From contig CAYWKU010000038.1 in the NCBI GenBank assembly GCA_964459325.1, forward strand, positions 1 to 33,264: a DNA stretch of 33,264 bases, read 5' to 3'. The DNA is from CAYWKU01 sp964459325. GTDB taxonomy: Bacteria > RBG-13-61-14 > CAYWKU01. Below the pieces are notes generated by a model. The model did no database searches. It was not told the DNA's origin and saw nothing but the letters and a program-made list of their open reading frames with translations. The position numbers and the translations under genes were made by a program. Shown piece after piece: positions 7,264 through 16,058 of the stretch. Every line of letters begins with the position of its first letter. Within the stretch, counting starts at the first letter, position 1.

Positions 7264-8904
7264 ATGATTCGTAGTGTGTATATCAGGCTGGCAATCGTTG
7301 CCGTTGTCATTATAGTGGCACTGATTGCCCTGTATCCGACAATGGTTCCCAAGGACCCCGCCACAGGTGAGCCTGTCCTTCCCGAGTGGTGGCAGAACAT
7401 ACAGGCACTTCCCCAGAAAAGAATCAACCTGGGACTCGACCTTCGCGGGGGGGTGTATCTTGTGTATACCGTCCGGCTCGATAAGGTGGTGGAGCTGGAA
7501 GGACAGAGAATAATCGAAACCCTGGATAACACGGAAAGGCAACAAGAGGGAATATACGTCGAAGAAGCGAAGATAACCGAGGACGACGAAGTCATAGTAA
7601 GCTTCAAGAACTCCTCCAGCTTCCAGGATGGCGGGCAGATAGCCCGGGAGCAGTTTTCCCGGGACTGGAACATTAAGAAACTGGGAGATGAGCCCGATAC
7701 GCTCGTCTTCGAGATGAAACCCAACTCTCTCAAGGAGTATCGCGAAAACGCCCTCCGGCAGGTGCGCCGCACCGTATCCAGTCGCGTGGACAAGTGGGGC
7801 CTGGCGGAAGCTTCCGTTCAGATTAAGCAACCCGACCAGCTTGTAGTCGAGCTACCCGGAATCGAAGAAACCGACAGGGTGGACGAGGTCATCAAGGCGC
7901 GGGCGAACCTCGAGCTCAAGCTGGTGCTGGAAGAGGGAGCTTCCCGCGAGGACATCCTCCAGAAAAGAGGCGGGCGCATCAGCCGCTACCAGGAAATTGT
8001 GCCGTTCAAAGACCCCGAAAGCCGGGTCATTCAAAGCTACTTCCTGGTGAAAAAGCGCGCGGATATTACCGGCGATTGCGTCGCCAACGCCCGCCAGGGT
8101 TTCGGGGGACAGTTAGGCAACCAGGCCGTGGTGTACTTTACCCTCAAACCCGGCGATGAATGCGCCGGCAAGTTTGCCCGCCTGACGGGGGCAAATATCG
8201 AGAAAAGGCTGGCCATCATCCTGGATAACGAGGTTGTCAGCGCGCCGGTTATCAGGGCCCGTATCAGGGATAACGGCGTGATAGAAGGCGACTTCGCCGT
8301 GGAGGAGGCCAACGACCTGGCGGTGGTGCTCAAAGCCGGAAGTCTGCGAGTGCCGATGGTAAAGGACAGGGTCGAACGTATCGGGCCGAGCCTGGGACAG
8401 GACCACATCCAGCGCGGAAAATGGGCCATTATAATAGGCGGCGCACTGGTCATAATGTTCATGGTCTTTTATTACAGGCTCGCAGGGTTTGCCTCGGACA
8501 TAGCGCTGGTTCTGAACCTGGTGCTTATAATGGCGGCCCTGGCTACCTTCGGCGCGACCCTGACTTTGCCGGGGCTGGCGGGAATTATACTTACCGTAGG
8601 TATGGCCGTCGACGCCAACGTGCTGGTGTTCGAGCGGATTCGCGAGGAGCTGCGAACCGGAAAGACGCCGAGGGCGAGCGTGGACTTAGGTTACAAGAGA
8701 GCGCTTATTACAATTCTTGACGCCAACATAACCACCTTCATCGCCGCGGCAGTGCTGTATTTCAACGGCACCGGGCCGATTAAGGGTTTTGCGGTCACCC
8801 TGATGTTCGGTATCGTCTTCAGCGTCTTCACGGCGGTGTTTGTCACCCGCATAATTATGGATTTACGGCTGGAAAGGTCTCCCGAGGCTGATTTGAGTAT
8901 ATAG
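7264..8904 (+). CDS. secD: Protein translocase subunit SecD
   Basis: A 546-residue SecD with one N-terminal membrane helix, a large periplasmic P1 region (INLGLDLRGGVYLVY near residue 57, then the DQLVVELPG segment), and a C-terminal bundle of five helices starting near residue 385. Conserved SecD features include GLAGIILTVGMAVDANVLVFERIREEL and GPIKGFAVTLMFGI. With SecF it uses the proton gradient to help pull exported proteins across the inner membrane. Length is within the normal range for this subunit without extra domains. It lies ten bases before secF. Confidence 0.98.
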   Translation: MIRSVYIRLAIVAVVIIVALIALYPTMVPKDPATGEPVLPEWWQNIQALPQKRINLGLDLRGGVYLVYTVRLDKVVELEGQRIIETLDNTERQQEGIYVEEAKITEDDEVIVSFKNSSSFQDGGQIAREQFSRDWNIKKLGDEPDTLVFEMKPNSLKEYRENALRQVRRTVSSRVDKWGLAEASVQIKQPDQLVVELPGIEETDRVDEVIKARANLELKLVLEEGASREDILQKRGGRISRYQEIVPFKDPESRVIQSYFLVKKRADITGDCVANARQGFGGQLGNQAVVYFTLKPGDECAGKFARLTGANIEKRLAIILDNEVVSAPVIRARIRDNGVIEGDFAVEEANDLAVVLKAGSLRVPMVKDRVERIGPSLGQDHIQRGKWAIIIGGALVIMFMVFYYRLAGFASDIALVLNLVLIMAALATFGATLTLPGLAGIILTVGMAVDANVLVFERIREELRTGKTPRASVDLGYKRALITILDANITTFIAAAVLYFNGTGPIKGFAVTLMFGIVFSVFTAVFVTRIIMDLRLERSPEADLSI

Positions 8905-8913
8905 GAGTTTGTA

Positions 8914-9873
8914 ATGCTGCAGATAGTAAAACCGGGAACCAGGATTGACTTCGTAAAGCGGATGAGAATCGCCGCGGTGGCCTCCTTGCTTGTGCTGGCG
9001 GCCACAGCGGTGGGTTGGGTTACAATAGGGCCGGACATGGGCATCGATTTCATGGGCGGCACCGAGGTGCAAATCACCTTCGACAAACGCGTGCAAATCC
9101 AGAAGGTTCGCGATTCTCTCACTCCTCTTAAGCTTGGCGACCTCGAAATCAAGAGAATGGGTGGGGAAGATGGCGTGAGCAAGTCTTACCTCATCCGCGT
9201 GGAAAAAAAGCGACTGACCGAAACCGAAAAACGGGGTGAAGCCGGGGACATATCCGACCGGATAATCGAAACTCTCGAGGAAAAAGTCGGAAGCTACAAC
9301 GAGGATATGCTGCGGGTAAGCGTCGTCGGGCCACGCGCCGGCGCCGAGCTCAGGAGGAAAGCATTTGTGGCCGTCTTCGTGGCCCTGGTGCTGATGCTCA
9401 TATATATCGCGGTGCGCTTCGAGGTGCTTTTCGCCTTCGGAGCCGTGCTTGCCCTGACCCATGACGTGCTGATTACCATGGGATTTCTGATATTTACCGG
9501 CAAAGAGTTCAACCTGACCATCATAGCGGCGCTTCTGACCATCGTCGGATACTCGCTCAACGATACCATAGTCGTTTATGACCGCATCCGCGAGAATATG
9601 CGCAAGTACAGGAACGAGCCCATAACCAACCTGATAAACGCGAGCGTCAGCGAGACGCTGTCCCGCACCCTTCTCACCTCCGGCAGCACTCTTCTGGCGG
9701 TGGTGGTGCTTCTGGCTGTTACCCGCGGAGCGATTCAGGAATTTGCCTTCGCCCTTACCGTCGGCATACTGGTTGGTACCTATTCCTCCATTTTCGTGGC
9801 CAGTGCCTTTATCGTACTGTGGCGTCTAAGGGTGGCGCCCGCGCTGGGATTGGACAAGAAAAAGAAAAGATAA
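8914..9873 (+). CDS. secF: Protein translocase subunit SecF
   Basis: A 319-residue SecF with the periplasmic segment MGIDFMGGTEVQITF near the N-terminus and six membrane helices. Family motifs are VVGPRAGAELRRKA, TIVGYSLNDTIVVYDRIREN and the ETLSRTLLTSG loop, followed by the final helices GILVGTYSSIFVASAF. It forms a complex with SecD and YajC. A short lysine-rich tail (DKKKKR) ends the protein. Confidence 0.98.
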   Translation: MLQIVKPGTRIDFVKRMRIAAVASLLVLAATAVGWVTIGPDMGIDFMGGTEVQITFDKRVQIQKVRDSLTPLKLGDLEIKRMGGEDGVSKSYLIRVEKKRLTETEKRGEAGDISDRIIETLEEKVGSYNEDMLRVSVVGPRAGAELRRKAFVAVFVALVLMLIYIAVRFEVLFAFGAVLALTHDVLITMGFLIFTGKEFNLTIIAALLTIVGYSLNDTIVVYDRIRENMRKYRNEPITNLINASVSETLSRTLLTSGSTLLAVVVLLAVTRGAIQEFAFALTVGILVGTYSSIFVASAFIVLWRLRVAPALGLDKKKKR

Positions 9874-9905
9874 CCCCTTTTTACTGAAACGGGGAGTTGT
9901 GAAAA

Positions 9906-10421
9906 TTGGAAACATTCTGGCTTGTATTTGCCTCCATAATTTACTTTCTGGTGTGCCTGGGAGGGCTGGCTCTCTTGATAGTAGGCCTGCCGGGCACCTG
10001 GCTTATAGTGGCCGCCGCACTCGTTTTCGCTTTAATATCGGGAGGTTCGGCGATCCCTTGGCTGGCGGTGATTATCTTCGGTATTCTTTCCGCAGCCGCC
10101 GAAGTGTTTGAAGCCTGGGTGGGGGCATGGGGAGCCAAAAAATACGGCGGTTCCCGCTGGGCTATGGCCGGGGCCGTAATCGGAGGCATAGCCGGAGCCA
10201 TTCTGCTGGCCGGTTTTCCACCTGTTTTAGGCTCCATAATCGGCGCCTTTGCGGGTTCCTTCGGTGGAGCTTTCCTGCTGGAGTACGCCGCCAATCGGGA
10301 CTTCCGAGGGGCCCGAAGCACCGGTAAGGGGGCCTTTTACGCGCGAATCATAGCCGTGGTGGCCAAGGTCGCACTGGCTATTGCCATGATTGTATCCTCT
10401 TTCGTCCTTATTATTGCCTGA
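9906..10421 (+). CDS. DUF456 family membrane protein
   Basis: A 171-residue, very hydrophobic protein with four to five predicted membrane helices and glycine-rich signatures of DUF456: LIVGLPGTWLIV, WGAKKYGGSRWAMAGAVIGG and IIGAFAGSFGGAFLLEY. The function of the family is unknown. The only supported start is a TTG at 9906, with GGGGAG (9891-9896) nine bases upstream. A CCCC at 9874-9877 could pair with this GGGG and hide the ribosome site, which is speculative. The stop codon overlaps the recJ start (TGATG), indicating coupled translation. Confidence 0.85.
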   Translation: METFWLVFASIIYFLVCLGGLALLIVGLPGTWLIVAAALVFALISGGSAIPWLAVIIFGILSAAAEVFEAWVGAWGAKKYGGSRWAMAGAVIGGIAGAILLAGFPPVLGSIIGAFAGSFGGAFLLEYAANRDFRGARSTGKGAFYARIIAVVAKVALAIAMIVSSFVLIIA

Positions 10422-12148
10422 TGAATTCTTCATCGATAAACTACTCCTGGAAGCTTCACCAACCGGATGAGAAGCTGGTGCGGCTACTTGTGCGCAAAGC
10501 CGGCCTTATCGAGCCTATAGCTCACGTTCTGGCCAACCGGGGGATAAAAAATGAAAACGAGGCCCGGCAGTTTCTCAACCCCACACTAAAAAACCTTCAC
10601 CCCCCCGATGAGCTGCCGGACATAGAAGTATCCTCCGAGCGGATAATAAAAGCGGTTAAAGACAGGGAACGTATTGTTGTTTACGGCGATTACGATGCGG
10701 ACGGGGTGACTTCCACGGCCCTTTTAGTAAGTTTTCTCCAGAACATAGGGGCGATAGTTTCCACTTATCAGCCCGACCGGTTGAAGGAGGGCTACGGATT
10801 GAACGTGGACGCTCTGTCCCGGCTTCTTTCCGAAGGAGTAGACCTGGTGGTGGCGGTGGACTTGGGAGTGGCGGATGCCAAGGCGGTGGAATGGGCCTCC
10901 TCACGGGGAATAGACGTGATAGTGGTGGACCATCACCAGGTACCGGAGCAGATGCCCGACGCAGTGGCCGTGGTAGACCCGCACCGCTCACTTGATGAAG
11001 GCGTTTTTCATCCACTCAGCGGAGTGGGGCTGGCCTTCTACCTGGCCGCTCACGTCCGCTCCCGAATCGCAGAGGATAAGTTTTTCAATAACCTGGAGAC
11101 TCCCGACTTGCGGCGGGCGCTGGACCTGGTAGCGCTGGGAACCATCGCGGACATGGCGCCCTTGAGCGGCCTGAACAGGATTATGGTAACTCACGGCCTG
11201 AAGGAAATAGGCGCCGAAAGAAGACTCGGAATAGCCGCCCTGAAAGCTCAGGCCCACCTGGAGCGCAAGAAAATCACCGCCGGGCAGGTGGCTTTTCAAC
11301 TTGCCCCCCGCTTAAACGCCGCCGGAAGAATGGGCGACGCGGCGCTGGCCGTGGAGTTGTTGATTACCGAAGATTACAAAGAAGCCAGAAGGCTCGCCAG
11401 GAAGATGGATAAATTCAATCGCGAGCGACAGCGAACGGAGATGGAAATCCAGGCAGAAGCCGTCAGGATGATAGAGCGCGAGTCGCTGGCGGATAATCCT
11501 GCAATAGTGCTCGCCGGCCCGGGTTGGCATCCGGGGGTCATAGGCATAGTAGCCAGCCGCCTCATGGATACATACGCCGTGCCCGTGGTTATAATCGGCC
11601 TGGACGGGGAGGAAGGCAAGGGCAGCGTGCGCAGCCTGGGCCAAGTGCATGCTTACAAGGCCCTGGCGTCCTGCAGCGAGTTCCTGGAAGGCTACGGCGG
11701 CCACGCGATGGCAGGTGGTCTGTTCATAAAGGCCGATGCGGTGGAAGGGTTCAGAAAAAAGTTCTGCGAAGCTGTCGAGAAGTACGGCGTCCAGGCCGGA
11801 CGTGGACTCAAGTTGGATATGAAACTTGACCCGGAGGACGTTGATGCGTCATTGGCCAGGGAAGTTGCCCGGCTGGCTCCGTACGGCGTAGGCAATCCCG
11901 AGCCGCTTTTTTTCGCTTCAGGCGTAAGTTGCCATTCCGTAAGGAAAATGGGCTCCGACCACTTGAGGTTCCGGGTGCAGCGCGGGAGGGGGGAAATCGA
12001 AGCGGTGGCGTTCCGGCTGGCGGATCGCGTCAAGGAGCTGGAAGGCCCGGTGGACCTGGCGTATACACCCGTTATCAACGAATGGGAAAACTGGGAGCGG
12101 GTGGAGATGAAAGTCAAGGATTTTCGTCCGGCGGGGGACCCGGTTTAA
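10421..12148 (+). CDS. recJ: Single-stranded-DNA-specific exonuclease RecJ
   Basis: A 575-residue DHH-family 5'-3' exonuclease. Catalytic motifs are the DYDADGVTSTALL block near residue 90, VAVDLGVADA, the DHH of VVDHHQVPEQM near residue 172, VVDPHRS, and GTIADMAPLSG. The DHHA1 region carries QLAPRLNAAGRMG and GGHAMAGGLF, and the C-terminal OB-like part has PYGVGNPEPLFF. It acts in mismatch repair and recombination. It closes the long queA-sec run; its last 35 bases overlap the 3' end of the converging flippase-like gene. Confidence 0.97.
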   Translation: MNSSSINYSWKLHQPDEKLVRLLVRKAGLIEPIAHVLANRGIKNENEARQFLNPTLKNLHPPDELPDIEVSSERIIKAVKDRERIVVYGDYDADGVTSTALLVSFLQNIGAIVSTYQPDRLKEGYGLNVDALSRLLSEGVDLVVAVDLGVADAKAVEWASSRGIDVIVVDHHQVPEQMPDAVAVVDPHRSLDEGVFHPLSGVGLAFYLAAHVRSRIAEDKFFNNLETPDLRRALDLVALGTIADMAPLSGLNRIMVTHGLKEIGAERRLGIAALKAQAHLERKKITAGQVAFQLAPRLNAAGRMGDAALAVELLITEDYKEARRLARKMDKFNRERQRTEMEIQAEAVRMIERESLADNPAIVLAGPGWHPGVIGIVASRLMDTYAVPVVIIGLDGEEGKGSVRSLGQVHAYKALASCSEFLEGYGGHAMAGGLFIKADAVEGFRKKFCEAVEKYGVQAGRGLKLDMKLDPEDVDASLAREVARLAPYGVGNPEPLFFASGVSCHSVRKMGSDHLRFRVQRGRGEIEAVAFRLADRVKELEGPVDLAYTPVINEWENWERVEMKVKDFRPAGDPV

Positions 12149-13166
12149 TAGCGTCCGCTTCTTCAGCCGGCGCCCTTTTGGAGGGTTTCCATAGCTCCTT
12201 TGGCAGAAACGCCGCGCAAACCGCGCCTATGCCGAACCTTCCCAGGTTCAGACCCACTTCCCACAACAGGCTGAAGGCCAGCACCTGGGCCTTTACAAGC
12301 TCCGGGTCGGCTCCTTCGGCGTATCTTCCAACCAGCCATATCATGGCCGCCTGTATGGTGCCCATCCTCATGACGGTCACGGGTATCGAGCCGATAAGCC
12401 ACACCAGCGGCATCATCACGGCGAACTCCAGGAGAGGCACGTTAACACCGAAAGCCCGGAGTGCTATATAGTTGCAGATTATGCCCGCCCCGAGCTGAAC
12501 GCTCTTCAGGGCGCCGAGCTTGATATATCTGGCGAACGGTGCTTCGTGGAAGGAGTTGAGGACGGTTATTTTCCTGACCCATTGCAGCCGCTCGTACCGG
12601 TTGATTATTTTTTTATGAAAGAGGAAATGGAGAAAAAACACCGCCCATGATATGGTGAGGAACCTGACCAGGTGTCCCGCTTCTTCGGCGGTAAAGAACA
12701 TGGCCAGGTCTACATCGGGGAGGCGGAACGCCCCCGCCGCGCTTAACGCAAGGAGCGTGAAAAAGTCCATGTAGAGGCCGAAGATGACGATGGTGGTGGC
12801 CCGGGAGATGCTTATCTTCTTCCACCGGTTCATCACCAGCCCCAGCCCGCCCTGGCCGACCATGTAATTGAGCACTATGAACAGGTAGGTGGCTCCGCGC
12901 ACCGGCAGCATCTCCCGGTACCCGGTGGGGACGCCGAACCACGTAAATAGCCTTGAATTTACCAGCGAATCCCAAAAGTAATAGAATAGGACAAAGAATA
13001 TCAACGGCGGCAGGAAGAGGACCAAATCAGCCTTTTGAACGGCCAGCAGGACCTTCTCCACGGATATGCGCTCAAAAAGGTAAACGAAGATAAGGACGGT
13101 AACTATCCACGGTAGCCACTTACGCAACGCCCGCCGGAACTTTCCCCTGCTTCCGGAAGTTTCCAT
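12114..13166 (-). CDS. Flippase-like integral membrane protein (lysylphosphatidylglycerol synthase TM / UPF0104 type)
   Basis: A 350-residue membrane protein with about eight hydrophobic helices, beginning with a basic stretch (RGKFRRALRKWLPW) and a helix at about 16-33. The layout resembles the LPG-synthase-TM/UPF0104 family, with the conserved-looking segment MPLVWLIGSIPVTVMRMGTIQAAMIW near residues 255-280 (family pattern: P-x-G-x-G/E). Members are often proposed as lipid or polyprenol-linked flippases, but the substrate cannot be told here. It lacks the soluble aminoacyl-transfer domain of MprF. It is transcribed towards recJ, with a 35-base overlap of the 3' ends, and away from fabH, with a 222-base shared upstream region. 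Confidence 0.75.
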   Translation of the reverse strand: METSGSRGKFRRALRKWLPWIVTVLIFVYLFERISVEKVLLAVQKADLVLFLPPLIFFVLFYYFWDSLVNSRLFTWFGVPTGYREMLPVRGATYLFIVLNYMVGQGGLGLVMNRWKKISISRATTIVIFGLYMDFFTLLALSAAGAFRLPDVDLAMFFTAEEAGHLVRFLTISWAVFFLHFLFHKKIINRYERLQWVRKITVLNSFHEAPFARYIKLGALKSVQLGAGIICNYIALRAFGVNVPLLEFAVMMPLVWLIGSIPVTVMRMGTIQAAMIWLVGRYAEGADPELVKAQVLAFSLLWEVGLNLGRFGIGAVCAAFLPKELWKPSKRAPAEEADAIKPGPPPDENP

Positions 13167-13309
13167 ACATCCCCCGACACCGGATACTTTAGGGGGTACA
13201 CTACTCCATCACAAACAAAATCGCCACCGGTAAGAAAACTCAGAAGCTCCCGGATAAACAGGCCGGTTTTTTCATGTTTTTCAGGGAGAATCTCCGTAAG
13301 AGGCCTCTT

Positions 13310-13315
13310 TTGACA
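13310..13315 (+). promoter_or_regulatory. Possible -35 element upstream of fabH
   Basis: A perfect TTGACA lies about 75 bases before the fabH start, in the divergent gap. I find no good -10 hexamer at 16-18 bases spacing (the best TATTAG-like match is 21 bases away), so the call is weak. The fabH ribosome site AGGAGG lies further on, at 13374-13379. Confidence 0.25.
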
Positions 13316-13388
13316 AATCCTACTGATTCACTAACCTATTAGTCTACGTTCGGGGAACGGGCATATTTCCAACAGGAGGATATTTACC

Positions 13389-14390
13389 ATGCGCAAATCG
13401 AAAATTGCCGGTATGGGGTTTTACGTGCCGGAAAGGGTCGTCACCAACGATGAGCTCACCCAGTGGATGACCACCAGCGACGAGTGGATTCAGCAGCGTA
13501 CCGGTATCAAGGAGAGAAGGTACGCCGCCGACGGCGAAGGCGTGGCCGCTATGGCTCAGAAGGCCACCGAAAAGTGCATAGAGGACGCCGGCAAAAAGCT
13601 CGAAGATGTAGACTTTATAATTCTGGCCACATTAAGCCCTGACCATTGCTTCCCGGCTTCCTCCCAGTTTCTGCAGGGTCAACTTGACATTCCTCCTACC
13701 CCCGCAGTGGACGTGCACGCTCAGTGTACCGGTTTTCTCTACGCCCTTACACTGGCCGACCAGTGCATCAAGACGGGCCTTTACAACAATGTCCTGGTAA
13801 TCGGCGGCGAGAATCATTCCACCGGTCTCGAATATAACGACAGGGGGAGGGGCGTTACCGTCATATTCGGCGACGGAGCGGGTGCTTTTCTTTTGAGCGC
13901 GGCGGATGAGAACGAGGAAAGTCGTGTGGTGATGAACAGCCACCTTTACGCCGAGGGAAAATACGCCAAGAAGTTATGGACCGACCACCCCGCGAGCTGC
14001 GAAATGCCCCGCCTGTCTCATGAAGGACTCGACGAAGGCAGGCAATTTCCGCAGATGGACGGCAAGTTCGTGTTCAAGCACGCGGTGACCCGGATGCCCG
14101 AGGTGATAAGGGAAGCCCTGGACACCGCCGGTTACACTATAGACGACCTGGCCATGCTGGTGCCCCACCAGGCAAACCTTCGGATTAACGAGTTCGCCGC
14201 CAAGCAACTGGGGCTGCCTTTCGAGAATATGTACAACAACATCATGAATTACGGCAACACCACGGCGGCCACCATACCCATCGCCATGTGTGAAGTCAGG
14301 GACAAGGGCCTGATAAAGGACGGAGACCTGGTGTGCCTGGCCGCTTTCGGCGCCGGTTTCACGTGGGGCGCCACTCTGGTAAAATGGTGA
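13389..14390 (+). CDS. fabH: 3-oxoacyl-ACP synthase III (FabH / KAS III)
   Basis: This 333-residue condensing enzyme starts fatty acid synthesis by joining an acyl-CoA to malonyl-ACP. The catalytic cysteine is in VHAQCTGFLYAL near residue 117, the histidine in LVPHQANLRI near 259, and the asparagine in NYGNTTAATIPIA near 290. N-terminal signatures are SDEWIQQRTGIKERRY. The start has a strong AGGAGGA nine bases upstream. No other fab genes are nearby. It is separated from rimI by a single base, so they are likely co-transcribed. A biosynthetic KAS III of another pathway is possible but less likely given the normal length and motifs. Confidence 0.92.
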   Translation: MRKSKIAGMGFYVPERVVTNDELTQWMTTSDEWIQQRTGIKERRYAADGEGVAAMAQKATEKCIEDAGKKLEDVDFIILATLSPDHCFPASSQFLQGQLDIPPTPAVDVHAQCTGFLYALTLADQCIKTGLYNNVLVIGGENHSTGLEYNDRGRGVTVIFGDGAGAFLLSAADENEESRVVMNSHLYAEGKYAKKLWTDHPASCEMPRLSHEGLDEGRQFPQMDGKFVFKHAVTRMPEVIREALDTAGYTIDDLAMLVPHQANLRINEFAAKQLGLPFENMYNNIMNYGNTTAATIPIAMCEVRDKGLIKDGDLVCLAAFGAGFTWGATLVKW

Positions 14391-14391
14391 C

Positions 14392-14835
14392 ATGCCTGAA
14401 GTGCTGGTGCGGAAAGCCGGGGCCGAGGATATAGGGAAAGTATTGGAAATAGAACGGCTTTCCTTTCCCACCTGCTGGATGGAAGATTTTTTGCGAAGGG
14501 AATTCCGCCGCCCCATTACGCGGCTGTGGCTGGCCTACCTGCCCAAAATGTCCGGAATCGCGGGTTACCTGTCGGCTTTGCGCGTAATGGATGAGCTGCA
14601 CCTGATGCAAATCGCCACCCACCCCGATTATCGCCGGAAGGGAGTAGCCTCCGCTTTGCTTGAACACGCCGAGCGCTATGAGCACGGCCTTAAAAGCATA
14701 CTGCTGGAAGTAAGGGAAAGCAACGAAGAGGCGAAATCGTTCTACGAAAACATGGGCTTTGCCGCCGTGGGCAGGCGGAAGAGGTATTATTCCGATACGG
14801 GCGAAGATGCCCTTCTCTTCAACAAGGAGCTTTGA
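14392..14835 (+). CDS. rimI: GNAT acetyltransferase, ribosomal protein S18 alanine N-acetyltransferase type (RimI)
   Basis: A 147-residue GNAT protein. The acetyl-CoA-binding loop reads YRRKGVASALL near residue 84, and the RimI-like block EVRESNEEAKSFYENMGF followed by GRRKRYYSDTGEDALLF occupies the C-terminal third. The N-terminal pattern IERLSFPTCWMEDFLRREF also matches RimI. It should acetylate the N-terminal alanine of ribosomal protein S18, although substrate identity within GNATs is uncertain. It overlaps the next gene by four bases (ATGA). Confidence 0.88.
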   Translation: MPEVLVRKAGAEDIGKVLEIERLSFPTCWMEDFLRREFRRPITRLWLAYLPKMSGIAGYLSALRVMDELHLMQIATHPDYRRKGVASALLEHAERYEHGLKSILLEVRESNEEAKSFYENMGFAAVGRRKRYYSDTGEDALLFNKEL

Positions 14836-15620
14836 TGCAGGCCCGGGATGTCTCATTCCGTGTAGTAACCAACGAGGAGGAAGCCCCCCTTATAATACGC
14901 CGGATTGTGCTGGAGGCGGAGGAAGGCGATTTGCCGCAGCCGCAGCCCGGCCAGTTTGCGATGGTGCAGGTTTCCCGTCCACCCGAGCCTTTTTTGCGCA
15001 GGCCCCTGAGCTATCTGAACGCGGAAGGCTCAAAGGTGGAGTTTCTTTACAGGGTGGTCGGGAAGGGCACCGCCGCGTTATCGGAGAAGGGACCGGGAGA
15101 GGAGATTAAGGTGCTGGGCCCTTTAGGTAACGGCTTCGATTTTTCCGAAGTAAAATCAGGCGCTTTGCTGGTGGCGGGGGGCATGGGCATCCCGCCGCTT
15201 TATTTCCTGGCAAGGCGTTTGACCGAAAGGGGCGTTCAAAACGTCCGGCTGGTGTGCGGCGCGTGCACGCTCGACGAAATTCTCATGGCCGATAAAATTG
15301 AACGCATGGGTATAGAGTTCGTAAGAATTACCGAAGACGACACCGGCCCGGAATGCGGACTGGCTTCCGAGGCGGCAGCCCAAGCCACGCGGACTGCGAG
15401 GCCGGACGTTGTATTCGCCTGCGGGCCACATGCCATGCTCCAAGCCGTGGCGCGGGATGCACGTTCAAACGGGCTGCCGTGCCGGGTGAGCGTCGAGGAA
15501 AGGATGGCGTGCGGGGTGGGCGCGTGCCTGGGATGCTCGGTCGAGACAAAATCCGGCTACAAGCGAACTTGCGCCGACGGCTCGGTTTTCGACGCGGAGG
15601 AAATATTCGGAAAGGGATAG
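14832..15620 (+). CDS. pyrK: Dihydroorotate dehydrogenase electron-transfer subunit-like protein (PyrK)
   Basis: A 262-residue FAD/NAD and [2Fe-2S] protein. The FAD region contains PEPFLRRPLSYLN near residue 52; the NAD-binding glycine-rich turn VAGGMGIPPLYFLARR is near residue 115. The iron-sulfur ligands are in CGVGACLGC, with the fourth cysteine in KRTCADGSVF, giving C-x4-C-x2-C-x11-C as in PyrK. It would pass electrons between NADH and PyrD in pyrimidine synthesis. The expected pyrD is not next to it; the following gene is arsC-like. It could therefore serve PyrD from elsewhere or be a related oxidoreductase subunit. Confidence 0.85.
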   Translation: MMQARDVSFRVVTNEEEAPLIIRRIVLEAEEGDLPQPQPGQFAMVQVSRPPEPFLRRPLSYLNAEGSKVEFLYRVVGKGTAALSEKGPGEEIKVLGPLGNGFDFSEVKSGALLVAGGMGIPPLYFLARRLTERGVQNVRLVCGACTLDEILMADKIERMGIEFVRITEDDTGPECGLASEAAAQATRTARPDVVFACGPHAMLQAVARDARSNGLPCRVSVEERMACGVGACLGCSVETKSGYKRTCADGSVFDAEEIFGKG

Positions 15621-15623
15621 CTT

Positions 15624-16058
15624 ATGAATAAAACGAAAATATTGTTCCTGTGCACCGGCAACACCTGCCGCAGCCAGATGGCCGAGGGGTGGACGAGGCA
15701 TTTGAAGGGGGATGTCATCGAGCCGCACTCGGCGGGACTGGAGCCGGGGGAAGTGGACCCCCTGGCGATTAAAGTGATGGCGGAGGCGGGCGTGGATATA
15801 TCCGGACAGCGCTCGAAGGACATGGAAGAGATGATGGAGGTCGAATTCGATTACGTTGTTACCCTTTGCGACCATGCGAGCGAAAATTGTCCGTTCTTTC
15901 CCGGAAGCGCAAAAATTGTGCACAAGGGCTTCGACGACCCGCCGAAACTGGCACAGACCTCGAGCAACGAGGAGGAGGCCCTGCGGCACTACAGGCGTGT
16001 AAGGGACGAAATCAAGAGTTTTGTGACCGATATGCCGGATAATCTGAAGGGGGAGTAA
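15624..16058 (+). CDS. Arsenate reductase, thioredoxin-coupled LMW-phosphatase type (ArsC-like)
   Basis: A 144-residue protein of the low-molecular-weight protein tyrosine phosphatase fold. The active P-loop CTGNTCR (C-x5-R) is near residue 11, followed by HSAGLEPG, VDISGQRSK, and the redox pair in LCDHASENCPFFPG (C-x6-C), then HKGFDDPP. The two extra cysteines are the mark of thioredoxin-linked arsenate reductase, as opposed to a plain phosphatase. No arsR or arsenite pump is adjacent, so a housekeeping detoxification role or another substrate is possible. Its stop codon directly abuts the stop codon of the converging gene. Confidence 0.88.
   Translation: MNKTKILFLCTGNTCRSQMAEGWTRHLKGDVIEPHSAGLEPGEVDPLAIKVMAEAGVDISGQRSKDMEEMMEVEFDYVVTLCDHASENCPFFPGSAKIVHKGFDDPPKLAQTSSNEEEALRHYRRVRDEIKSFVTDMPDNLKGE

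Noticed and set aside
6985..7830. Minus-strand open frame of 281 codons across yajC and secD
   Set aside because: It spans two recognised genes and the gap between them, with no domain or ribosome site.
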